Under the pieces are notes generated by a model. That model saw only the letters and a program-made list of their open reading frames with translations. It ran no database searches and was not told where the DNA came from. From Steromphala cineraria (lineage: Eukaryota; Mollusca; Gastropoda; Trochida; Trochidae), in NCBI GenBank assembly GCA_916613615.1, contig OU744721.1, positions 83,705,060 through 83,769,059 of the forward strand: a stretch of 64,000 nucleotides of DNA. The letters are read 5' to 3'. Below are positions 35,901 through 48,400 of this stretch, one piece after another. Made by a program: the position numbers and the translations under genes. The number at the start of each line of letters is the position of its first letter. Position 1 is the first letter of the stretch.

Positions 35901-38900
35901 AGTTGAGTAAATCAAAACCAAAGTTGATATAGCCAAAACCATATTGTAAAAGGATATGTCAAAATCTCAAAAAAAAACAAGTTATTTTATCACCAAAGCC
36001 ATATTTTAAGGAGAAAGTTAAAATTAAATTAATCATCACAAAAGCCTGATTTCAAAAGAATTAGTAGGACTTCAAAATAGAACCCAAGTCTGTATGGCCA
36101 AAGCCACATATCAAAAGAATAATGGAAGTTTTATAAATCCCAGTTTGTGTCCCAGAGTTCCACACCGGTTAGAGAGTTCTCACGTGAGTGTCCAGTTGGT
36201 GAGTGTTGTCAGCAGAGAGAGGGCAGAATCAGAGAGAGGCTCCGGCAAAATAACATAACCTTACTGACCTGTCCATCTACACTGACCTTGACCTTGGCGC
36301 CGGGGAAGCGCGTAAGGAAGGCCTGTTCGATGTTGTATCGGTTGTTGGAGAGGCCCTGAATGTGCATGATCACCGTGTAGCCGTCACCGAACCTGGGAGG
36401 ATGGAATAGTTATTGATTTACTTTCACACTCTCATATTTGTCAGAAAGAGTTGTCTATCATGATTATTTTTACCTCTAGCCTTCTGAATTGATTTCAGGG
36501 TTTTCCAAAGCTTCAAAAAAGGTAAAAGATTTACAATGAGGTTTATTACGGGAATATTTGTCATGTAAAGCTGTTTTCATAAGAATGAGGCCTTTATGTT
36601 TACCACTAATTACCATAGTTGTACATTGTGAACAAATATGGGATATAAATTGGTTTTTTTTCTAGTTCATGCGTAATTAATGTCCAATCTGGCAAAACAG
36701 TTGAATTGGTGATGATGATGAAGAGGAATATATGAATGACAACTTCTTTATTCAAGGTGTGCAAGTTTTCGACACAGGTTCTTGTGTCATTCTCAACCTC
36801 TGCTTTTACAACATTCAATATATAAAGAAGTTGTCATCCATATATTTCTCTTCATTAATGTCATTCCAACTTCTTGAATGCCTTTCAAAGAAGCTTGTTG
36901 AATCGGTGGACAGTGCTCCTAATAATATGAATACTCACTTTGACTTGAGATGCTGGGAGGACCCGAGACACATGAGTTGTCCGTTCACCATGATGGCCAG
37001 TCGTCCGCACAGCGCGTCACACTCGTCCATACTGGAATACAGAGACACTTCTTCATAAGGGAACTCAGTCTTGTTTCACAGAATTATCATGATTTGGATA
37101 GCATCATTATCATTATGTTTATAATTTAGCGCTGGTGTCACAAGACCTTATCTTTGCTCTAATTGAGTGTCAATAATATCTATGGTATCTTGAAGTACAT
37201 CAATAACTTTTAGAAATCCTTGTTTGCATTGATCATGTCTAAACATCCAAGAAAAAAAAAGGGCCGAGAGACCAGAGGAGACGGAAGCAGTCAGTACCTG
37301 TGGGATGTGAGTATGATAGATTGTCCGTTGTGTCCAGCCTTGGAGATACACTTCCACACCAGTCGTCTGGTTGCCGGGTCCATACCCGAGGTGGGTTCGT
37401 CCTGGAATCAGGGTACATTCAACTTCATCATGTGATTAAGGAAAATCTACAATACTAGTTTGAAGATATGATCTACAATCAACAAGCAATTTCAGTGAAT
37501 GAATTTCAATTAAGGCTTGGTTCTGTGGGTAATGGTGGTGTAGTATATGTTTGTTTTAAAATTATTAAGATGAGCTATACAACACAGAATAAGGTGGTAG
37601 AGTCTATCATCATTGGTTTGAAGGAAAATTGTACCTCTTCAGTATTGAATATTCTTCTTTTTTCATCATTCATCATTATCTGAAAGCCTTAAAGTCTCTT
37701 TAAATAATTTCGTCAAAAACAAGGGAGACAACTGTTACTGACCAGGAAGAGGACTGGGGGTTCCCCTAACATGGCGACAGCGAGAGAGAGTTTCCTCTTG
37801 GTGCCCCCGCTGTATGTGTGGACTGGTTTCTGGATGTACTCTGTCAGTCTCAACTTCACTACCAAGTCCGTCACCGCCTGCAGCACACATAGGGTTAACA
37901 TTATATATATATATATATTCATCATATAGCTTGATTGGATCTTTATGTAGAGTGCAAAATTCATATTGAAGATATTTTACAGGAAGGGAATTATTTATGT
38001 CAATTCATGTAAATTAATGGTTGACTTTCTGTGCCATAATTTTCAGCAAACAAGACAATCCTGGATGACCAGGGACTAATGATGGGCATATCCAAAATGG
38101 ATTACACTCAACTTAAATAGTTAATATTTTGTATCAGTGAAAATATTACTGGCATAAATGATATGGAGATTTACAGAAGGTTTGTACAGGAGACAGATGT
38201 TCACCAACCTGTTTGGTCTGCTCGTCGGACATGCCCTTGAGTCTAGCGTGGCAGTAGAGAAGCTCCTCCCCGCTCAGATAGTTGTCGAGACCCCCCTCCT
38301 GGGGGCAGTACCCCATCTCCTGACCCACCCCCGGGTCACCTTGAGATATCCTGCAGCAACATACAGGCAATTTGTTGTAATGATGTCACAGTTTAAAAAA
38401 GTGCCAATCACTTGTTACAGATTCAAAACTTATATTGACCCAGAAAGAAGTCTTAGAAGGAGAAGTAAAAGATAAAAAAACAACTAAACCATCATCAAGC
38501 CCATAAAACATAATGGCAAACATAAGATAGAGTTACTAGCTGGAACATGTACGCTGATGGCGAGTTCGTCATACAGGTTTATCTTACTACAGCTCACAGT
38601 CCCAGTAACCTTTCCCTTGTACTGATTAATCTATTTAGATTAAGTATCAACATGGACGTGCTGATCCCCACTGCATGTAAGTGTAGTCTCACCTCTGTCC
38701 GTTCAGGTAGGCCTCTCCACTAGAAGGACTGGTGTCTCCAGTCAGCATCTTGAAGGTTGTTGTCTTACCGGCGCCGTTCACACCCAGCAGACCGAAGCAC
38801 TGAGAATATCGTTACAATAAGTTGACATTCTAACATCATTGAATAATGAGTCATCATCTGTATATCATAACAATAACCCAATTGGCAACACCTTAAAGCA

Positions 38901-39444
38901 ATGAGATTTTTTCTTTTATTTCAGCATTATCTAAAACCTAACAGTTGTCAGTTGCTTTTTTTACTTTTGAGGTTATTTGCCTATCATATAATTTAAAATT
39001 ACTTTTAACATGAAAATAGCAAACTCACTTCTCCTTTGCTGATTCCAAAACTGATGTTGTCCACGGCCAGGAACTTCCTTAGGCCTCGGCGGTACATCTG
39101 TGTAAAACATCCACAGTTTATCATGATATCAGTCCATTCACAAGCAGTTTTTATATCAGCGAACAGTTATTTAATGAAGGTATATGTCTATTGACTTTGC
39201 AGGGTTCACAGGTATCAAAACAAATACGGAAATAAATCCTTTATGCCATAGACATGGTGAATAGATTGGAATCCATTTGATAACTATCTACAGTTGTTTA
39301 AACAGAAGATGGGTTGTATTCCTTACCTTGGTGAGCCCGTTGATGTACATGATATCATCCTTGGTGTGACCCATCTGGATCCGGTTCCTCTCGTTACGTA
39401 CATCATCGTCCTCATCATGGATCTCCAGCAGACGCCGGGGAATT
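32928..39444 (-). other. ABCA exons 10-1: NBD2 and acidic C-terminal tail
   Basis: Exons 39,327-39,444; 39,029-39,097; 38,693-38,799; 38,209-38,350; 37,743-37,877; 37,298-37,401; 36,939-37,031; 36,269-36,392; 33,763-33,900; 32,928-33,278. Walker [13 protein letters not shown]-loop YCPQEGG, signature [13 protein letters not shown], Walker [14 protein letters not shown], switch [13 protein letters not shown] are all canonical. After [20 protein letters not shown] comes a ~110-residue Ser/Asn/Glu-rich tail ending VVTRL, a class I PDZ-ligand pattern (T-x-L), as in ABCA1 and ABCA7, which also end in PDZ-type motifs. Confidence 0.95.
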
Positions 39445-42400
39445 CTGGGTAAACAGATTATGAAGTATTTATGATACAGATAGCTCCTGCTTTAGGTAAT
39501 TTAACATAAGAAAAAACAAAGATGATAAGAAGCACTATAAGAACTATCATAGTCAACAAAGCTTCTAAGCAGTGAATTATTCATTGGTTATACTAATCTA
39601 TAGATTTTAGCTGCATCTGGTGGGAATTTTCAACTTCCACATTCCAATTCCCACAGGTTCATAAGTCAGATTCTAGCAGTAAACTTACTGTGGAGAGCTA
39701 CCATGTCTGCTCTCGATGAAGATGGTGACGATGAAGAACACAAGTCCCTGGATCGCCATGGCGATGAGTTTCCAGCCGAGGAGTTCGAGTGAGAAGGGGT
39801 TCTCGTACGTGTCCTCCCCGAATCTGATGAAGAGGACGTACTGGAAGTGGTTCTTGGCGATGTCTATAAGACCTTGACCCATGCAGAACTGGGGGAAGAT
39901 GAGGAACAGGTACCTGCACACGCTGTACGCCTCGTTTACATACTGGAAAGAAGAAAAGATAAGGTTAGATATGACAAGAGATTAATTTGTTTATTACAAT
40001 TGCGATTCACAGACTAAAAAGGACTTGAGTTGAAGTCTGATACAGGTTGATCCTTCATGCCTGATCATGAAGAACTGTCTTTTTCTCTGTTGATCATAAC
40101 ATTTGATCACATCCTCATTTGAGCAGTCAAGAGCTATTGGATAAGCTGCTGCAGATTAAATAGTTTTCATGAATGCATGATCATGCCATGGTCAAGAAGC
40201 TTGGTCAAAAGGTTCCCAGATGCTACATGAAATAGTCCATTCACAAACTTGCATACCACTAGAATGATGACAATCACATATGTTCTTTTCTGATATCTCA
40301 ATGAGCTGAACTCATACTCAAGGGAAAATTTTCACCAATAATCATGCTACTGATTAAACTTACCTTCATCCCGTAGGTCTGGAAGAGGATGAGGGAGAAG
40401 ATGGTGATGATGCTGAGGATCCCGAGCAGCATGTTGAGGCAGAAGAGGGTCAGGTAGGCCGAGGATGCGCTGCGGAACAGCTTCACCGTCATGTACATCA
40501 TCGGCAGGATCGCCCATCTGGAGGCAGAGATGGGTCAAGGTTACAGGTACATGCGTGAAGGTTGTGTGTTTTGTATTAACTTCTTGCTGACAGACTGATC
40601 AAGCAAGACAGGTATTGAGCTCATCAACACTGCTCTATAATCACAAGTGAACATGAGGAACACTACAAGTGTTTGCAATGACTCTTATTCAAGGCTCATT
40701 AATCTATGAAAGGACCAAACAGAAAGCATAATTCTGATATATGTTAACTATTGCAACCGTTAAGGCTAATAACTTGTCTCTGCAAAGTGTCGTAGGATTT
40801 CAATGACAATCATACAAGGTCAGTGAACTTACATAAGGACCAAAGGAAAGTTATTCTTCTGATATATGTAAACTGTATCATGAGAGAAGACTGATAACTC
40901 TCCCTCTTCATCGTGGTATAATATTCCACAGTAGTCAGTGTGACATAATGGAGGTAAAGACTCACCCATACAACATGAGGAGGGAGACAAGAGCGGCCAG
41001 GTTGAGACGGTCCCAGTATGGTCCGATCTGGAAGATAGCCAGCACCGCCACCGCTAGCGCCACCGTGAAGCTGTACACAATCTGTAACAGACGAGTATAG
41101 GATAAGTGCTTGCATACTTCCTTGTTCTCTTCAAGAAGAAAACATTATTTATCTGAATCAATAGTAGATATATTATCAAAAACATGACTATATTAGACAA
41201 GTTTGAATGCTAAGATAAGCCAGAGTATGACAAGATGTCTGACTAAACTGTATTTTAAAGCAAGAAAGTATAAACGTGGTGGAAAGGTTTCAGTCCACGA
41301 TCTTTACGGCTTAAGGCGATTAAATGATCAGGCTAGCTTATTTCATCTAGTAAATAAAGTATAACAGTCTACACTATGTCAACTGACCATGTCCCAGAGG
41401 AAGGAAGTGACCCAGTAGAGTCCGCTGCCGACGCCCACGATGAACTGGAGCTGCTTCTCCTTGTTGATGTTCTCGTTCACCAGGAACACGACGAACGCGC
41501 TCGGGATGAAGGTGAAGGCCAGCAGGAACACCAGCGCGATACCTGCGTCAGTTGCCTGCGTGCCTCTGTTGGGGGAAATAAGAAATTAAGTATATGAGAT
41601 AAATCTTATGGATTACAACTTCTTTGTTGACTTACAACAACATTTTTTGGCTACTTCTAGCTGAACGGCTAATATTGTATGGTCAATAAGCAATCAAGGT
41701 ATTCTAATCAGAAAAGATTTCCTTCAGGATTCATTCAAAGAAAATATTCATGTTCTTAGTGAACCACAGATTTTGCTACTGCTAAATTTCAGCATTCCTG
41801 TGAGGAGATATGAAAAGAAACAAATTGTTATTAGATACAACAGCACCCTGATGAAAATTGTTAAATTCAATATTTGGCATTACTCACAGACTGTTGAGGG
41901 AGAGTTTCATGGCCTGGAAGCTGAAGGGATGACTGTACAGACTGATCCCATACTCCGCTGGGTCCTCTGTCGCCGTCTCACCCATCTTGGCTCGCAACAT
42001 GGCGTTACTGTAGGCGTTGACAAAGGATGGCATGGCATGGTACCCCCTGTTGTTGTACCAGATGGTCGTGGCCAGCTCTGTGTCCGATCCTTCGTATCCA
42101 TTCTCAACCACCCAGCCTCCGTAACTGTAATATGATGCCACTTATCATAAGATGAATTACAAATAACAATGTCTTTAAATGTAAGCCATTTTTTCTTTAA
42201 AATGAACAAAGTGGAGCTGTTTTAAGCCATAATAGATCTTAACCTCCAGTCTATCTTTGTACCGGCAATGTAAGAAATACTGATGTCAAGAAGGTTTCGT
42301 ATTTTTATTACAGCTACCTTAAAATTCAAAATAGTTTTAGAAAATAGATTTCTAATTAACATTCTGTTTATAGAATATATTTTAAATCATTGTAGACGTA

Positions 42401-45400
42401 TCTTTATGATTTTTTGGTCAATATAGTAGTTACCGTTGTTCAATGAAGCTCTCAAAGCTGTCCAGTAGGTAGGAAGGTATGTCAATTCCCTTCAGGTTCT
42501 GGAGGTAGTTTCCTGAGGGAGTCTCCATCATACGAGGGGTCGGTACGATTCCTGCGGGGCAGATCTGCTTGCGCTCGCTGTTGCAGGAACATCCGCCAGA
42601 CTTAGATGCTTGAATTGCCTCCGACCATGTCCGATTCACATTGTTACACGTTACTGGAAGTCTGTGAAGGAAAGGGAGGAGGTTGTAATATGTCATCATA
42701 ATATTAAATGTTTCCGCTTGTAATCTGTTTCAATTGTTTAATTGGTCCAAATTGACAAATTGTCTGAATTATTTTGATTACCTGAGTTACATTGAACACT
42801 GATGAATTGCCAAAAATTCAAGAAAAGTTTTTAAAAAAAAATTTGAAAAGTTGGCTTGAAAACAGTATAAGGATCTATACCGAAACGTTGCTACATACTA
42901 CAATAAAGAAGTTGACGATCCATAAACTTGCTGTTTTCTTGATTTCAGAAAAGATTTATATAATCCCTGTCCATTACTCACTCTGGGTCAAATCCCTTCA
43001 TACAAGTTGTTCCTATACCAGGTTTGGACTCCAGGGCGTTGATGATCTTGTCACTCAGGGTCAGCCAGGAATTGGAGTCTCTGCAGGAGAATATATGAAA
43101 TAATGATGATCCTGTTGACACTTTACTTCACTGAGGGAAATCTTCAGCTCCTATTTGATCATCACCTCTGTAGCAATATCAATATCGAGCAAAAAGAAGG
43201 AAATGTCTTTCTTGTAAAACTGATAATATATCTAGGTTTTCTTAGTGATCATAGTTCCGTGAGCAACAAGTTATTAATGATATCAACTACACCTCCCTGA
43301 ATCAGAACCAATATAAGCACTAAATAAAACTTCCCAACCCGCTTGAGGATCTGTTGTAGGTCTGGCTGGTAAATCTATTCAGGGTAAACATATTTGAAAA
43401 ACCCGACTCACTTGAGGAACATGTAGCTCTTGGGTCCGTAGAGGTCAGGGGTCATGAGGAGTTTGGGTTGCTGCTCCTCGGAGGGTCTGATCTGCGCGAA
43501 GCCCATGGAGACGAGGAAGAGCACAAGGGGGAGAAGCACGATGGAGAGGAACATGCGCCAGTTGCGGCGGTAGTGGTGGAACCGCTTCACCAGCAGTGCA
43601 CTCATCTGCTGTAGCTTCAGGGACAGTCCGGAGTAGCGCTGTCTGCTCGTGTCGGCCATGTTCACTGACGTCTCTGTGGGAGGGAAGGGTGGAGATTGAG
43701 TAACAGAGAGTAAGTATTAAGCGTTAAGTATAACCTGTATAATATTTCAGTCATAGAGTAATTGTTTGATATAAGCCCGAGGATCAACACATGTCTAGCG
43801 ATTTGTGTTGGGGTCATCATTTTATGTTCTACCAAGGTTTGAAGACAGCTTGAGCTCGAGTTTGTGCTGTACAGTATTACACTTGATTTGAATACAAAAT
43901 AAGTTCATCAAGCTTATTCTGAATTTAGAAGAGGATCATTTAGTTCACAATACAACATTGACATTCATATGATATCCTTGATTAGCTGTAATTTTTTCTT
44001 TTAAACTCACCCTGACTGCTTCCTTCTGACGTGGTGTCACTTTCTGTCTCATTGGTCGAATGTGTCTGCGAGAGTTTCATCCTCTCCTTCTCCAAGACAT
44101 CTTCAGTCAGAGGCACACCGCTGTCCGCCAGCGCTGTCACTTTCAGGAACACCTTAGGAAGCAGACATGGTTAGCTAACACATTATCAAGGTCACAGGTC
44201 TTCTGTGTTATTTTTGTAAATAACTTGTAATTACAGGAGGTAGCTCCAGGTGCACAACATTAGTTTTGGATTACCAACACTAAAAACCAATGAGTTGGAG
44301 ACATTAGATTTTGTATTCCTTTTATTAATATTCCTTTGCTTGAATTGAACTGCTAATGGGAAAGAATATGGATGTTCAATGGCTCAAGGTAAATCAAATG
44401 ATCAAGTATTTAAGAGTTTTGTATTATCCTTTTATCAAGTTATGAATACAAGGCAAGAATGTTTCAGTCCTATGCATCTAATAACTGGATATCAGCAAAG
44501 ACAAGAATGTAACCAATAACACAAGGGAACTCACATCCTCCAGGGTTGTGTCTGACACGCCATAGCTGCTGATGTTGAGGGTGTCGAGGTTTGCGTCCAG
44601 TTCGTTGAAGAAGTGGCTGAAGGTTGACCGTCCCTCGGGGGCACGGGGGAGGTTGAAGACGAGCTCGGTCCCGACCTCCTCCACTAGCTGGGCTCCGGGC
44701 TGGGTCCGCTGGATGAAGGTGAGGACCTCCCGACCCATACAGTCACCTGGAGGGGAGTGGGGGATGATGATTAGTGTTGAATCAGAGATTAAGATAGAGA
44801 GCATCAATAATTGACATGCAGTACCCACTGAATCATATTTGTGTTTGTTTAATTTCTAACTACCATTGATGCTTGAACTGTAACTTTACAGTGATTTGAA
44901 GTAAAATAAAGCCTTATTAACGCATGTGTTTCCCCTTTATGAATAGGGATTACTCACTTTGGTTTCCACTGTAACTTCCATCAGGCTGAAATATAAGAAA
45001 CACAAATTGAACTCATTGATCAGATGATTGCGAAAACCAAAACATAATAGTTGGAAATCCTTATAACTTATCTTATCAAGAACATGGTGCATAGTTATTA
45101 TTTGTGAACCCAAGTAAACACAAAGGTGAAAAATTATCCCGAAGACGTCCTGTGTTTTTTTTAATGAAGAGAAAATGAGAGAAAGGTGGGGTTTGAGTAA
45201 CATTATTCCAGACTTAGGAGTAGATAACTCTGGTGTAAGAAGAATATGCTCTGGCTGTATAACCCATACAATCTGCCCTGCAGTTCATAACCTGGGCTTG
45301 TTTGAATTTGAAGATTTTGAAAGAAAGGCATCCTTTTCTATGAAATGGGGGCAAAATAACAAACACAAGGCTTTTAATTTCGAGCAGGTACCTGATGTTT

Positions 45401-48400
45401 GACGGCCTTGTCTACGGTGAGGTGGAACCCCCCACCTAGTTTCTCTTTCAGGAACATGGAGGATCCGCAACACAGGATGTGTCCGTTGTGCATGATGGCG
45501 ACTGTGTCGCCCACCGTGTCGGCCTCGTCCAGGTGGTGCGTGGACAGCAGGATCGTACGGCCTGCGGGATAGAAGTGAGCCAGTGAGTTGGTGTCTGGTG
45601 TCACTTGGGCATTTTTCAGCCATTAGCCGCATTGAGATGTTATCTATGTTTTGATAGACAGTACAGCATGAATAATTCAATTCAATTCATATTACTATAT
45701 TTATTTTATTATTTCTATGTTTGATAAAGGGATTAATGATAAACCGAACATATTCCTGTTCTCAATGAGAAGCCTAAACCTGTAAGCTAAAAGACCATGC
45801 CAAGAAAGAAAGATGAAACATTACCATCACTACATACACAAGAGGAAGGTCATGGTGACACGTACCAATTCTCTGTTTGATGATGAGGTTCCAGATGTGT
45901 TTCCTGGCGCTGGGGTCGACTCCGCTGGTCGGTTCATCCAGTACAACGGCCGTTGATCCTCCGACAAACGCTAGAGCTACACAGAGTCGTCTCTTCATCC
46001 CGCCGGACAGCTGGTTCACTCGGACGTCTCTCACGTGGTACAGGTCAACATCAAGCAGCAGGCTGGGGAGAATAGGATGGGTTATTCATACATTCAGCTT
46101 GATACTTGTACATTGATAATAATCACAAGCGCTTCAGAGCAGTATTCTGAAGTAAGCACAATACTATTGTTTCTATGTATATATGTATGTTTATACCTGG
46201 ACACAGGGTGCTTGACGATATAATTCCTTGGAGGTTACACTATTTGACTTACGGACCCTGATATACATTAGAAATAACAGAGAAAAGGGAGAGTAACAAT
46301 CACGGTATGTAAACGGACCAAAATTTTTGAATGATATAATACAAGTATTGAGCTTCGTGTGTACGCAAAGCAGTGAGGGAGTATGATGTTTACCTCTTGA
46401 TCTCGCTGTTCTTCTGTGTGCGGGACCAGCTACACTTGACTCCTGAGTAGAGCTGCATGTGCTCCATCACTGTCATGCTGCACGGTCAATGGGATTTCAT
46501 TAAGTCATCATCAGTTTAAACTTTGTCACATGTACAAGTTTAATAAGTAAAGCAAATACTTCAAGTTTGTAATAATGTTTTGCTTGTGTTCTTTACAATA
46601 AGTGGATATGGTTTCTGAAAAATGTTCAGGTTTAACTAAGCTAAAAGACAAACATGACACTTTGCATGGGAGATGTATTGATACAAACATGTTAACAACC
46701 TGCTTACAGATTCGTTCATTGAATGAATAGGGTTAAAATCAACTTGTTTGTTATATTGATAGACAGCTTCGTCATTGCCAACATGCACTTGCTATACAAT
46801 GCTTTGTAGAGGACCTCACATGAGCCATGTCTGGTTTGTTAACTGATCTAGATTGAATCAAACATCTACAAGATTCAGTGTACTGACTAGTTGAGGAGGG
46901 TGTTGTGTTGAGGACAGTAGCCGAGGCCGCCAGAGTTCCCCTTCTTGTTGATGTACACCTCGCCTGATGTCGGCTCCAGGATACCGATCAGCATGTTCCT
47001 GGAACATCACAAAACTTCTTTCAAAGAAAAAGATATGAATCTGGAATTGGCAATATGTCTTTTGTATGAGCATGAAAAACATTTGAGTTTGACAACATTT
47101 GTTAAAAGATACTGTGATAAATGACCAGCAATATATGTTTTTGTATGTATTGTCTTTTTGTGTATAGAATTAATGCAAGAAAATATTGTTTACAGTTTTA
47201 AATTTAGGAATGATGTACACATCAAGTAATGAGCAATGAAATAAATGTAAACTATGTCAACCACAAGATTTGAAACACATTTTACTCAATGTAGAACAAA
47301 GACATACATTGTTGTAGTTTTGGCGGCGCCGTTGTGTCCGAGGAGAGCAGTAACCTGTCCCTCACAGAAGTCGGCGCTGATGTTATCCACCACGGTCTTC
47401 TTGCCGAACTTCTTGGTGAGATCCCTCACCGCCATGCCGGGGATACCGGTATTGGTTCCTGGTTCAAACACCGTCACTGTACAAACACAGGGATGAATAA
47501 TTAGTTCACTGATGATGTTCTTGGAATACTGTGATGACTCACCTTCTTGCTGGGATATCGAGGTTCAAAACTTCATCTCAGCATGGATAGTATGAATTCC
47601 TTAGAGAGATTGACTTTCATGTTAAATGTAATTCACACAAATTCTGTCTAATGTTAATGCAAAGAAAATATTTCACTTAATTATTATCAGGACAGATACT
47701 TGGTTTCAATCACTGTTTGGTGAACAAGCAACAAAATTGGTTTGAATAGTTGGTGAAAAAAATATAGCCATATCCAAAAATGTAAGATGAGATTGAAAGT
47801 CAAAAATTAGAAAAAATATAAAACTGGGTTGATTTCATCAAAATTATATTCTATTGTAGATCTGAACTTGTATCCATTGGCAAAGGGATACAAGTGCTGA
47901 TGGAAGTAGATCTGTGCCGGTGTGGATGTGTTACCTCATCATGGCTTTGTGCACTGAGTGGACTGGGAACAGGGAGGATCACACTCAAAGTTCACATAAC
48001 CACAAACATATTTCACTATTTTCTTTGGAATATATGAAAGTCTGATTACAATATTGTATAGTCAAATGTGTTCAGTTTGGCAATGAAAGCCGTTTTTGAA
48101 AGCCACTTTTGATCAAGTCCAGGTTGAAAAATCTTTGAACGAAAATCGAGAAGTGGTAAAGTTGAGGTTAGTGGATGTTAAAGTGAAATTGAGGATTCAA
48201 AACACAGTGAAAACATTAGTAAACTTTGCTAGTTCACACTTCAATTTCATATAAAAAATAGTTTCAGTGGGAGATTGGTACATTTCTTTGTAGAAATGCC
48301 TCAATTTTCATTTAAATTACAATGTTAACTTTAAAATCTTACACTAAATTTTTTGATGAAAATTTTTTCAAATTTCTCAAAACAAATATTTGCAAGAAGA

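Noticed and set aside
47308..47476. NBD1 as a sign that the transporter is a pseudogene
   Set aside because: All 52 exons are open, splice sites are GT-AG, the summed length keeps frame, and other motifs are intact; one substitution does not show loss.
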